Below the pieces are notes generated by a model. It was not told where the DNA came from and searched no databases. It saw only the letters and a list, made by a program, of their open reading frames with translations. This document shows, piece by piece, positions 6,996 to 14,649 of a stretch of DNA of 22,364 nucleotides (the stretch's first letter is position 1; every line of letters starts with the position of its first letter). Both the position numbers and the translations under genes were made by a program. The DNA is from Alphaproteobacteria bacterium (GTDB lineage: Bacteria; Pseudomonadota; Alphaproteobacteria; Rhodobacterales; Rhodobacteraceae): assembly GCA_024277955.1 (NCBI GenBank), contig JAJRUE010000139.1, positions 1-22,364 on the forward strand, read 5' to 3'.

Positions 6996-8837
6996 ATGAA
7001 GGTTTCGCAAGAGCCGCCGCTGGCCAGACTGGCCCCGCTTGTCGCCCTTGCCGTGCTGGGGGCGGTGGCGCTGGTGCTGGCGCTGCCGGGGATCGCCCAT
7101 GGCGCCGCGGATACCGCCACCACCGCCGATACCGGCGCGCTGCTGCAGGGCGCGCCGCGCCCGACGCGCGCCGATTATCCGCAGATTGGCGGGCTGAGCG
7201 CGCGCACCATCGCCTGGGCGCTGGCGCAGATGCACCTGTTCCTGGCCGCCTTTGTGCTGGCGGTGCCGCTTTTCGCCATCGCGACCGAATTCATGGGGGT
7301 CGTCACCGGGGACCGGCGCTACGACGCGATGGCGCGCGAATTCATGAAGATCACCATGGCCGCCTATTCGCTGACCGCGCTTGTGGGCGGTGGGCTGACG
7401 ATTGCGCTGTTTCTGTTCTACCCCGACCTGATGGGCTACATGATGAAGGTCTTTCGGGGCCAGACGCTGATCTACGCGGCGATGTTCGGGCTCGAGTCGA
7501 TCACGCTCTACGTCTATTTCTACAGCTGGGACGCGCTGCGATACGGCAACCGCAAATGGGTGCACATGTCGATCGGGCTGATGCTGAACACCGTCGGGTT
7601 GACGCTGATGTTCATCGCCAATGCCTGGGCCACCTTCATGATGTCGCCCGCCGGGGTGGATGCGTCGGGCGCGATCACCGGATCGGTCTGGGAGGCCACG
7701 CGCAACCCGCTGTGGAACCCGCTGAACCTGCACCGTTTCCTGGCCAATATCGCCTATGGCGGCGCCATCGTCGGGGGCTATGCCGCCTACATGTTCCTGG
7801 CCGAACGCGACCCGGCGAAAAAGGCCCATTACGACTGGATGGGCTACACGTCGAATTTCATCGCCATCCTCGGGTTCCTGCCGCTGCCCTTTGCCGGCTA
7901 CTGGCTGATGGCGGAAATCTATTCCTATTCGCAGCAGATGGGGATCACCGCCATGGGCGGCATCCTGGCCTGGCTGTTCATCATCCAGGCGGTGCTGATC
8001 GGCACCATCATGCTGGCCGCCAACTACTACCTTTGGTCGGGTCTGATGCGCACCGACCGGGGCGCCCGCTATGCGCCGAACGTCAAGTATATCGCGGTGG
8101 TGATCCTGGCGGGGTTCCTGGTCTGGGGGACGCCGCATTCGCTGATCCTGAGCGCGCAGGAACTGCAGATCGTGGGCGGCACCAACCACAAGTGGCTGGG
8201 CCCGCTGGGGATCATGCCGGCCAAGAACACGGCGGTGAACATGATGCTGGTCTTCACCTTCATGTCGTTCCAGATGTTCTACCGGTCGTCGCGCATTCCC
8301 ACCGTGGCCTGGGAAAGGGCCGGCAACATGGTGATCATCGCGCTTTACGTGGTGGGGTGCCTCAACATCGTGGGCGCCGGGATCTACGGCTACATCACCC
8401 CCACGGTCTACAAGGTCGGCGCGTCGGTGCCCCAGGTGGTCAGCACGCTGACGATCATCCTGGGCTCGGTCATCATCGACGTGTTCCGGCTGCGCGGATC
8501 GCGCCCCGAAACCATCCACTGGGGCCGGATGAGCGAACGTTCGCAATACGCGCTGTTCGTGCTGCCGGTGGCCTTCACCTGGCTGATGGGGCTGATGGGC
8601 TACATCCGGTCGTCCCTGCGCACCCACTGGCACGTCTACACCATCATGAAGGACAATTCGCCCGAGGCCTACATCCCCACCATCGGCCAGGCCGGCAACA
8701 CCATCACCGCCGTCACGCTGGGGTTCATGGCGATAATGGTCTTCGTGTTCTGGTTGTCGCGGCTGGGCGCGACCCGGCAGGCCGCCCCTGACGACGCCGC
8801 CGGGGCCGATCCCGACCCCGAGGAGGCCGCCGCATGA
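6996..8837 (+). CDS. Divergent CydA-like membrane cytochrome b subunit
   Basis: A 613-residue polytopic membrane protein that aligns with subunit I of cytochrome bd oxidase through its first half. AxxRTIAWALAQMH with His80 matches the region of E. coli His19, FGLES with Glu167 matches Glu107, and NLHRFLANIAYGG with His246 matches the b558 ligand His186. There is an additional hydrophobic N-terminal segment (about 11-33). By hand alignment the position of Glu99 is Ile159. The GRQPW motif and the adjacent haem b595 ligand Glu445 have no counterpart, and the long Q-loop is absent. No cydB follows; instead the stop overlaps the ATG of a di-heme cytochrome c (ATGA). The loss of oxygen-site residues and the cytochrome partners suggest a quinol dehydrogenase rather than an oxidase, which is inference. 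It is not a haem-copper oxidase or NorB. The ATG at 6996 lies 14 nt after the preceding small gene. Confidence 0.82.
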   Translation: MKVSQEPPLARLAPLVALAVLGAVALVLALPGIAHGAADTATTADTGALLQGAPRPTRADYPQIGGLSARTIAWALAQMHLFLAAFVLAVPLFAIATEFMGVVTGDRRYDAMAREFMKITMAAYSLTALVGGGLTIALFLFYPDLMGYMMKVFRGQTLIYAAMFGLESITLYVYFYSWDALRYGNRKWVHMSIGLMLNTVGLTLMFIANAWATFMMSPAGVDASGAITGSVWEATRNPLWNPLNLHRFLANIAYGGAIVGGYAAYMFLAERDPAKKAHYDWMGYTSNFIAILGFLPLPFAGYWLMAEIYSYSQQMGITAMGGILAWLFIIQAVLIGTIMLAANYYLWSGLMRTDRGARYAPNVKYIAVVILAGFLVWGTPHSLILSAQELQIVGGTNHKWLGPLGIMPAKNTAVNMMLVFTFMSFQMFYRSSRIPTVAWERAGNMVIIALYVVGCLNIVGAGIYGYITPTVYKVGASVPQVVSTLTIILGSVIIDVFRLRGSRPETIHWGRMSERSQYALFVLPVAFTWLMGLMGYIRSSLRTHWHVYTIMKDNSPEAYIPTIGQAGNTITAVTLGFMAIMVFVFWLSRLGATRQAAPDDAAGADPDPEEAAA

Positions 8838-9664
8838 CATTCCTCAAGGTCATCGTCTTTTCGGTTGCGGTGCTGCTGGTCTACACCGGCTTTGCCAACG
8901 TTCTGCCCCAGGTCCAGTCCGACCCGCCAAAGGAAGAGGTGATCGAAGCCGGCTCGCTCGACATGGCGGGGATGATCGCCTATGGCGAAAAGCTGTTTTC
9001 CGGCGAAGGCACCTGCACGCTGTGCCACAACGACCTCGGCCGGGCGCCGGACCTGCTGAACCTGGACCTGGCCGAAGAATTCGCGCTGCGGCTCGAAGAT
9101 CCGAAATATACCGGCGAAAAGACCGTCGAAGCGTATATTCGCGAATCCATGCTGCAGCCCTCGGCCTATGTGGTGGCGGGGTTCGGCAAGAAGGGCTCCA
9201 ATGACAGCGAAAGCCCGATGCCGGTGGTCAACGCCCCGCCGATCGAGCTGAACGAGGTGCAGATGAACGCGATCATCGCCTTCCTGCAGGACCGCGCCGG
9301 GATCGTACCCACCGTGCCGCTGCCCAGCGCCGATCAGGCGCCGCCCGCCGATACCGCTTCGGCCAGCCCCGGCGATGCGGCCGCGGATGTCGAACCCCCG
9401 GCCACCACCGGCGCCGAGGCGATCGACAAGTACTTCTGCGCCGCCTGTCACGATCTGGAAGGCTCGCAAGCCGACACCGGCCCCGACCTGCGCGGCGTCG
9501 GCCAGCGGCTGGGGCGCGGCGGCATCATGGAGGCGATCCTGCTGCCCAACGCCACCATCGCCCAGGGCTATGAGCCCGACATCATGCCCCAGGACTTTGC
9601 CGAACAGATGCAGGCCGGCGAACTGCTGCTGATCGTCGACTACCTGATGGCCCTGGAAAACTGA
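8834..9664 (+). CDS. Membrane-anchored di-heme cytochrome c
   Basis: A 276-residue protein with an uncleaved-looking N-terminal helix (4-22) that would hold two periplasmic cytochrome c domains at the membrane. CTLCH (61-65) and CAACH (202-206) bind the two haems. They are joined by a Pro/Ala/Asp-rich linker (about 160-195). Possible Met axial ligands lie in SPMPVV (first domain) and DIMPQD (second). Its ATG overlaps the stop of the CydA-like gene by four bases, and the next cytochrome gene follows after 16 nt, so the three are surely one operon and probably one complex. It would take electrons from the membrane subunit and pass them outward to soluble acceptors. Specific partners are not shown by the sequence. 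Confidence 0.9.
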   Translation: MTFLKVIVFSVAVLLVYTGFANVLPQVQSDPPKEEVIEAGSLDMAGMIAYGEKLFSGEGTCTLCHNDLGRAPDLLNLDLAEEFALRLEDPKYTGEKTVEAYIRESMLQPSAYVVAGFGKKGSNDSESPMPVVNAPPIELNEVQMNAIIAFLQDRAGIVPTVPLPSADQAPPADTASASPGDAAADVEPPATTGAEAIDKYFCAACHDLEGSQADTGPDLRGVGQRLGRGGIMEAILLPNATIAQGYEPDIMPQDFAEQMQAGELLLIVDYLMALEN

Positions 9665-9680
9665 GGAGCAGAGCGGACAG

Positions 9681-12035
9681 ATGCGTTTCCTGAAACATCC
9701 CCTGTTCCTGTCGGTGCTGGTCATCGCCGTGGTCTACGCCTTCCTGGCCCATGTGATGTATCCGCCGCCGCCCAGGTCGCTGCTGATCCAGTACATGGTG
9801 ATCATCACTGTCGGGGTGCTGCTGGTGGCGACCTTCGACAACGACACCGCGCGCCGCTTTGGCGAACCGATCGTCACGCTGCTGGGCAAGCCGTCCTGGT
9901 GGCCGCTGCGCATCCCGGCGGCGCTTGCGGTGATGGCCGGGGTCGGCTGGCTGACCTACGGCTACGTGAAACCGTCGACCACCGCGCCGCTCGAGCTGCG
10001 CACCGTCCACCCGGCGCCGCCCTCCAAGCTCAAGGTCTACGGGCGAACCTACGACCTGCTCAAGCTGCAAAACCCGGTGCGCGCCGCCAACCCCGAGGGC
10101 AGCCCCGGCTATGCCCAGGCGGTGGCCGAGGGCGCGTCGCTCTACATTCGCAACTGCGTCTACTGCCACGGCGACCGGCTGGACGGGCAGGGGCCCTTTG
10201 CCGGGGCCTTCAGCCCGCGCCCGGCGAACTTTCAGGACGTGGGCACCATCGCCCAGCTTCAGGAAAGCTACCTGTTCTGGCGTATCACCACCGGCGGGCC
10301 CGGCCTGCCGCGTGAAGGCACGCCCTGGGCCAGCGCAATGCCGGTCTGGCACGAAATGCTGTCCGAGGACGAGGTCTGGAAGATCATCACCTATCTCTAC
10401 GACTACACCGGCCATGTGCCGCGGTCCTGGGAGCTGGCCGCCGGCGGCGGGGAAGCGGCGGCGGCCGGGACCAGCCCGGATGGCGGCACGGACAACAGCA
10501 CAGGCAGAACCACTGACAACAGTTCGGGCAACAGCACTGACAACAGTTCGGGCAACAGCTCGGGCGCGCCCCTCGCCAGCGGCGCCATCGACGCCGATGC
10601 GATCTATGAAAAGCGCTGTTCGCAGTGCCACGGCATCGAAGGCGACGGCGAAGGCCCGGCGGCGGACTACCTATACCCGCGGCCGCGCGACTTCACGCTG
10701 GCGCTGTTCAAGTTCAAGACCACCGACGCCGACAGCGAATTCCCGTCGGATGCGGACCTGCACAGGACCATCGCCCAGGGCCTGCCGGGCACCGCCATGC
10801 CGGGCTGGTCCGGCCTGCTGAGCGACGCCGAGATCGATGCGCTGATCCTCAAGATCAAGCAGTTCGGAGAATGGGACGAAGACGAGATTGACTACACCCC
10901 GATCGAGATGCCCGACCCGAAACCGCCGGTTACGCCCGAATTGCTGGCGCGCGGCCGCGAACAGTTCGTCAAGGCCTGCGTGCAGTGTCACGGCGACCGG
11001 GGCCGGGGCAACATCACCTCGGGCAAGCGGCTGAAGGACGACCTGGAAAACCGGATCTGGCCGCGCAACCTGACGCGCCCGGAAACCTGGCGCTGGACGC
11101 GCACCGCCGGAGATGTCTTTCAGCGCCTGTCCACCGGCATTCCCGGCACGCCGATGCCCGAACACGCCACCACCATGGCGATCGAGGACCGCTGGGCGAT
11201 CGCCAACTACGTGATGACGCTGCGCGACGGCGCGGTGCCGCTCACCACCGGCGACACGGTGATCCGCGCGGCCAGGGTTGCGGGCGCGCTGCCGGCCGAT
11301 CCGGCGGATGCGGCCTGGGATGCCGCCCCGGCCATCACCTTTGCGCTGGCCCCCAACATCATCAAGGAACCGCGCCTGTTTCACGCGCTGAACGACACGG
11401 TGACGGTGCGCGCGCTTTACAACGACGACGACATCGCGCTGCGTGTCGATGTGGACGACCGCACCTATTCGGTGCCCGGCGATCCGCTGGAACGGGCCTA
11501 TGCGCTGGAAGACGTGGACCCCACCCGCGATGCGGTGGCGGTGCAGTTGCCGGTGACGCTGACCGGCACCAGCGAAAAGCCCTGGTTCCGGCACGGCGAC
11601 ACCAGGAACCCGGTGTCCATGTGGTATTGGGCAGCCCCCAGCGTCGAACCGCCCTCGCCCGAAATGGCGGTCATTCTGGATGCGAAAGGTCCGGACAAGG
11701 CGCCGGTGCCGCGCCCGGACAGCAGCGCGCTCAGCGCTACCGGCGCCTGGGAAAACGGCCGGTGGCAGGTGGTGTTCCGGCGCGCCCGCGACACCGGCGC
11801 GCCCGGCGACATCGCCTTTGAAACCGGCGCCTTCATCCCGATCGCCTTTGCCGACTGGGACGGGCTGATGGGCGAAAAGGGCGGCCGTCACAGCTTTACC
11901 TCGTGGTACTGGATCCAGCTCGAACCCGACGAAAGCCCGGCCCGGCTCTATGGCCTGCCGGCCCTGGGCGCGGCGCTGGCGGGGCTGGCGTTCGCCGCCG
12001 CCGCCCGGTCCCAGCGCAAGCGCTTCCGCGCCTGA
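9681..12035 (+). CDS. Membrane-anchored tri-heme cytochrome c with C-terminal ethylbenzene-dehydrogenase-type haem-binding domain
   Basis: A 784-residue multidomain electron-transfer protein. Three hydrophobic segments lie near the N terminus (about 7-27, 35-51, 78-95). Three cytochrome c domains follow, with CVYCH (159-163), CSQCH (313-317) and CVQCH (433-437) and probable Met ligands in SAMPVW, TAMPGW and TPMPEH. Residues about 535-755 form a beta-rich domain of the EB_dh type (the haem b domain of ethylbenzene dehydrogenase gamma and relatives), with VTVRALYNDDDIALRV, GDTRNPVSMWYW (Met647) and IPIAFADWDG. A closing hydrophobic segment (about 757-778) would anchor the C terminus. The first two cytochrome domains are joined by a Ser/Asn/Gly/Thr linker encoded partly by a 24-bp tandem repeat. 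Last gene of the CydA-like module. The fold suggests an electron hub between quinol oxidation and a periplasmic reductase, which is inference. Confidence 0.88.
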   Translation: MRFLKHPLFLSVLVIAVVYAFLAHVMYPPPPRSLLIQYMVIITVGVLLVATFDNDTARRFGEPIVTLLGKPSWWPLRIPAALAVMAGVGWLTYGYVKPSTTAPLELRTVHPAPPSKLKVYGRTYDLLKLQNPVRAANPEGSPGYAQAVAEGASLYIRNCVYCHGDRLDGQGPFAGAFSPRPANFQDVGTIAQLQESYLFWRITTGGPGLPREGTPWASAMPVWHEMLSEDEVWKIITYLYDYTGHVPRSWELAAGGGEAAAAGTSPDGGTDNSTGRTTDNSSGNSTDNSSGNSSGAPLASGAIDADAIYEKRCSQCHGIEGDGEGPAADYLYPRPRDFTLALFKFKTTDADSEFPSDADLHRTIAQGLPGTAMPGWSGLLSDAEIDALILKIKQFGEWDEDEIDYTPIEMPDPKPPVTPELLARGREQFVKACVQCHGDRGRGNITSGKRLKDDLENRIWPRNLTRPETWRWTRTAGDVFQRLSTGIPGTPMPEHATTMAIEDRWAIANYVMTLRDGAVPLTTGDTVIRAARVAGALPADPADAAWDAAPAITFALAPNIIKEPRLFHALNDTVTVRALYNDDDIALRVDVDDRTYSVPGDPLERAYALEDVDPTRDAVAVQLPVTLTGTSEKPWFRHGDTRNPVSMWYWAAPSVEPPSPEMAVILDAKGPDKAPVPRPDSSALSATGAWENGRWQVVFRRARDTGAPGDIAFETGAFIPIAFADWDGLMGEKGGRHSFTSWYWIQLEPDESPARLYGLPALGAALAGLAFAAAARSQRKRFRA
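10512..10559 (+). repeat. 24-bp tandem repeat inside the tri-heme cytochrome gene
   Basis: Two exact copies of a 24-bp unit (10512-10535 and 10536-10559, each starting ACTGACAACAGTTCGG) encode a repeated Thr-Asp-Asn-Ser-Ser-Gly-Asn-Ser linker between the first and second cytochrome domains. Flanking sequence holds degenerate partial copies. The unit length is a multiple of three, so changes in copy number would keep the frame. Confidence 0.9.
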
Positions 12036-12041
12036 GCCGCG

Positions 12042-12066
12042 CCGAAAAACCAATTGCCTTTTTCGG
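12042..12066 (+). terminator. Probable rho-independent terminator after the tri-heme cytochrome gene
   Basis: CCGAAAAA (12042-12049) and TTTTTCGG (12059-12066) pair perfectly around a 9-nt loop. The stem can extend by three more G-C pairs if G12041 is bulged. The T-rich arm forms part of the stem, as in some bidirectional terminators. It begins seven bases after the stop codon. Confidence 0.55.
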
Positions 12067-12227
12067 GCGTCCGGCGGCGCGAACGCGTCTGCGAAAACCG
12101 GGCCTTTGGGGGCGCTCGGGGATCGCGCCGGGGGCGTTCCGGCCCGTGCGCGGCGCGCGATTGCCCTTGTTTTTCTGGCTGTGCGGCCCGGTAAAACCCG
12201 GCATTCGCCCGGCCAATTTCCAAAATC

Positions 12228-12241
12228 TTGACGCCCGTCAA
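12228..12241. promoter_or_regulatory. FNR/NNR-type box and promoter of the idr operon
   Basis: TTGACGCCCGTCAA is a perfect inverted repeat. With TAACAT (12263-12268) as -10 element, transcription would start near 12275-12276, which centres the box at about -41.5, the class II activator position. The predicted leader to the idrP1 ATG is about 61 nt. Confidence 0.78.
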
Positions 12242-12336
12242 TGACCACCCCCTCACGGCCGATAACATCAATGTGAGATTTCAACCTGATCCCGCCGCCG
12301 GCGCGGCGCGGAATTTTTGCGAAAAAGGGGAGTCTG

Positions 12337-13458
12337 ATGAAGAACAATCGGATCCGTAACGGTGTTGCGCGCTGGCTTTGCGCCACGGCGCTGGCCGGGG
12401 CCTTGGGCGCGGTGCCAACCCTGGCTTCGGGCCAGGAAATCGGCCCCGTCCAGGCGCCCGAGTTCGACGCGGCCAAGGCCGAACTGGGCAAGCGGCTGTT
12501 CTTCGACAGGCGCCTTTCGGGGGACGCGGCGATTGCCTGCGCCACCTGCCACCAGCCGGACAAGGCCTTTACCGACGGGCTGGCCCTGTCCAAGGCCTAC
12601 CCCGGCTCGGACGGGTTTCGCAACACCCCGACGCTGATCAACACGGCCCTGGCCAAGAACTGGTTTCACGACGGGCGCATCGGCACCAACCTGAACGACG
12701 TGACCCGCGAAAGCATCACCGAAGACTACATCATGAACCTGGACATGCGCCTGATGCAGGAACGCATCAAGCAGGATCCGGTCTATGTGCAGATGTTCGC
12801 CGATGCCGGCTATGGCGAGCCGTCGAACGGCGCGGTGCGCAAGGCGATCCCGGAATACCTGAAAACCCTGATTTCGCGCGGGTCGCCTTTTGACACCGGC
12901 CAGATGTCCGACGCCGCCCGGCGCGGCTACGAACTGTTCACCGGCAAGGCCGGCTGCGTTGCCTGCCATTCGGGGCCTCTGCTGACCGACGAAGCCCGCC
13001 ACAACACCGGCGTGCCGGAAAACCCCGACATCTGGAACGATCCGATCCGGCACATGACCTGGGCCGCCTACGCCAGTTTCATGGGGGTGGAAAACTACAT
13101 GAACCTGCGCCGCGACGTGGGCGCCTACATCTGGGACCACAAGGCCGACGGCAGCACCGTGGGCACCTTCATCACCCCGACGCTGCGCGAGCTGAAATAC
13201 ACCGCGCCCTACATGCACAACGGCATGTTCGACAGCCTGTTCGAAGTGGTGTCCTTCTACAACGAAGGCGGCGGCGACGACCCCAACAAGGACGCCCGCC
13301 TGAAACCTCTGGGCCTGTCCTTTGGCGAACAGAAGGATCTCGTGGCTTTCCTTGAATCCCTGTCGGGAGATCCGCTCACCGGGCCGGAATTCGTTTGGGA
13401 AGGGGAAATTTCAACCAACTATCCCGCCATCGAAAACTGGCGCGACGTGTCCAACTAG
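12337..13458 (+). CDS. idrP1: Di-heme cytochrome c peroxidase family protein, IdrP1-like
   Basis: A 373-residue periplasmic protein with a Sec-type signal peptide (about 1-32, hydrophobic core WLCATALAGALGAVP). It has two c-type haem sites typical of the bacterial cytochrome c peroxidase/MauG family: CATCH (68-72), after a conserved ELGKRLFFDRRLSGD segment, and CVACH (207-211). APYMHNGMFDSLFEV near the C terminus is the family's second conserved block. In known iodate-reducing bacteria two such peroxidases accompany the molybdoenzyme IdrAB and are proposed to remove hydrogen peroxide formed during iodate reduction. First gene of the operon, 17 nt ahead of the second peroxidase, with AAGGGGAG five bases before the ATG. 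Assignment as P1 rather than P2 follows operon order only. Confidence 0.85.
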   Translation: MKNNRIRNGVARWLCATALAGALGAVPTLASGQEIGPVQAPEFDAAKAELGKRLFFDRRLSGDAAIACATCHQPDKAFTDGLALSKAYPGSDGFRNTPTLINTALAKNWFHDGRIGTNLNDVTRESITEDYIMNLDMRLMQERIKQDPVYVQMFADAGYGEPSNGAVRKAIPEYLKTLISRGSPFDTGQMSDAARRGYELFTGKAGCVACHSGPLLTDEARHNTGVPENPDIWNDPIRHMTWAAYASFMGVENYMNLRRDVGAYIWDHKADGSTVGTFITPTLRELKYTAPYMHNGMFDSLFEVVSFYNEGGGDDPNKDARLKPLGLSFGEQKDLVAFLESLSGDPLTGPEFVWEGEISTNYPAIENWRDVSN

Positions 13459-13475
13459 GGAAGGGGAGCGAAACC

Positions 13476-14624
13476 ATGAAACCGCTTAAGACCTCTGTCA
13501 TGCTCCTGGCCTCGGCCGCGGCGATCGCGGCATTTGCCGGCGCGGCGCAGGCGGGCGAAAACAGCTACCCGCCGCTGGCGCCGCTGGGCGATCCGCCGAT
13601 CCCCGCCGACAACCCGATGACCGACGCCAAGGTGGAACTGGGCAAGATGCTGTTCTGGGATCCGCGCCTTGGCGGCGATGCCTCGACCGCCTGCGTCACC
13701 TGCCACGAACCGGCCCAGGGCTGGGCCTTTGGCGACAGCCTGTCGCGCGGCTATCCGGGCACGGTGCACTGGCGCAACAGCCAGTCGGTGATCAACTCGG
13801 CCTACCTGGGCCAGCTGTTCTGGGCCGGCGCGGCGAAATCGCTGGAAGCCCAGGCGCCCTCGGCCGCCAAGGGCGCGGTCGCCGGTAACGGCGAAAACGA
13901 CGTGATGGAGACCCGGCTGGCCTTCATCCCCGAATACCGCCGCCGCTTCAACGAAGTGTTCGGCACCCAGTGGCCGCTGATCTCCGACGCCTGGCGCGCC
14001 ATCGCCACCTTTGAACGCACGCTGATCCAGAACGACACCCCGCTGGACCGCTACCTGAGGGGCGATGAAACCGCGCTCAGCGACGACCAGAAGGCCGGGA
14101 TGGAGCTGTTCAACGGCAAGGCCGGCTGCATCCAGTGCCACAACGGCCCGCTGGCCAGCGACGAAAACTACTACAACCTCGGGGTGCCGCCCGCCGAACG
14201 CTGGGAAGAAGACGGCCTGGCCCAGGTCACCTTCCGCTACGAGCTTTACGCAAAAGGCGTGACCCAGGAGATGTATCGCCAGCTCAAGGACGACCCGGGC
14301 CTGTATTTCCGCACCAAGGAGCCGGGCGACATGGGCAAGTTCCGCACCCCGCCGCTGCGCTACACGCTGTATACCGCGCCCTACATGCACAACGGCGCCT
14401 TCTGGGATCTCGAAGAGGTGGTGCAGTTCTACAACCAGGGCGGCGGCGAAAACGAGTTCACCGACGGCCCCATGGCCGCCACCAAGACCGACCTGCTGAA
14501 ACCACTGGGCCTGAGCGACGAAGAAGTGTCGCAGCTCGTTGCCTTCCTCGAAGCCTTTTCCGGCGACGAAATCCAGGTCGAAGCCCCGACATTGCCACCC
14601 TACGGCCCGCTGCCCGGCGAGTGA
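13476..14624 (+). CDS. idrP2: Second di-heme cytochrome c peroxidase family protein, IdrP2-like
   Basis: A 382-residue periplasmic paralogue of the preceding gene. The signal peptide ends near residue 26 (GAAQA). Haem sites are CVTCH (73-77) and CIQCH (218-222), and the family block APYMHNGAFWDLEEVVQFYN lies near the C terminus. The two paralogues differ most between the haem sites: here the segment after the first haem carries WRNSQSVINSAYLGQLFWAG and an ERTLIQNDTPLDRYL helix as in classical cytochrome c peroxidases, while the first protein is rearranged there. The ATG at 13476 is chosen for the GGGGAG eight bases ahead and the signal peptide; the frame is open further upstream inside idrP1. 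The Rieske gene follows after 25 nt. The role in peroxide removal is taken from the described idr clusters. Confidence 0.85.
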   Translation: MKPLKTSVMLLASAAAIAAFAGAAQAGENSYPPLAPLGDPPIPADNPMTDAKVELGKMLFWDPRLGGDASTACVTCHEPAQGWAFGDSLSRGYPGTVHWRNSQSVINSAYLGQLFWAGAAKSLEAQAPSAAKGAVAGNGENDVMETRLAFIPEYRRRFNEVFGTQWPLISDAWRAIATFERTLIQNDTPLDRYLRGDETALSDDQKAGMELFNGKAGCIQCHNGPLASDENYYNLGVPPAERWEEDGLAQVTFRYELYAKGVTQEMYRQLKDDPGLYFRTKEPGDMGKFRTPPLRYTLYTAPYMHNGAFWDLEEVVQFYNQGGGENEFTDGPMAATKTDLLKPLGLSDEEVSQLVAFLEAFSGDEIQVEAPTLPPYGPLPGE

Positions 14625-14649
14625 GCCCCACAGGAGAGGGAAAGAGAAC

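Larger units (their letters stand above)
12036..12336. other. Regulatory gap between the cytochrome module and the idr operon
   Basis: This 301-nt stretch has no supported gene. It holds a terminator-like hairpin right after the tri-heme gene (12042-12066), a GC-rich unassigned stretch (12067-12210), an FNR/NNR-type box (12228-12241), a possible -10 element TAACAT (12263-12268) and the idrP1 ribosome-binding site (AAGGGGAG, about 12325-12332). Confidence 0.65.

Noticed and set aside
6996..8837. Nitric oxide reductase NorB or cbb3 oxidase subunit I
   Set aside because: The protein lacks the paired-His pattern of haem-copper enzymes, while the first half aligns well with CydA around His80, Glu167 and His246.
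6927..8840. Minus-strand open frame opposite the CydA-like gene
   Set aside because: No motifs, and the translation is rich in His, Arg, Gln, Asp and Gly; the plus strand encodes clear membrane helices and conserved haem ligands.
10512..10559. CRISPR-like repeat
   Set aside because: Only two adjacent 24-bp copies without spacers, in frame inside a coding sequence.
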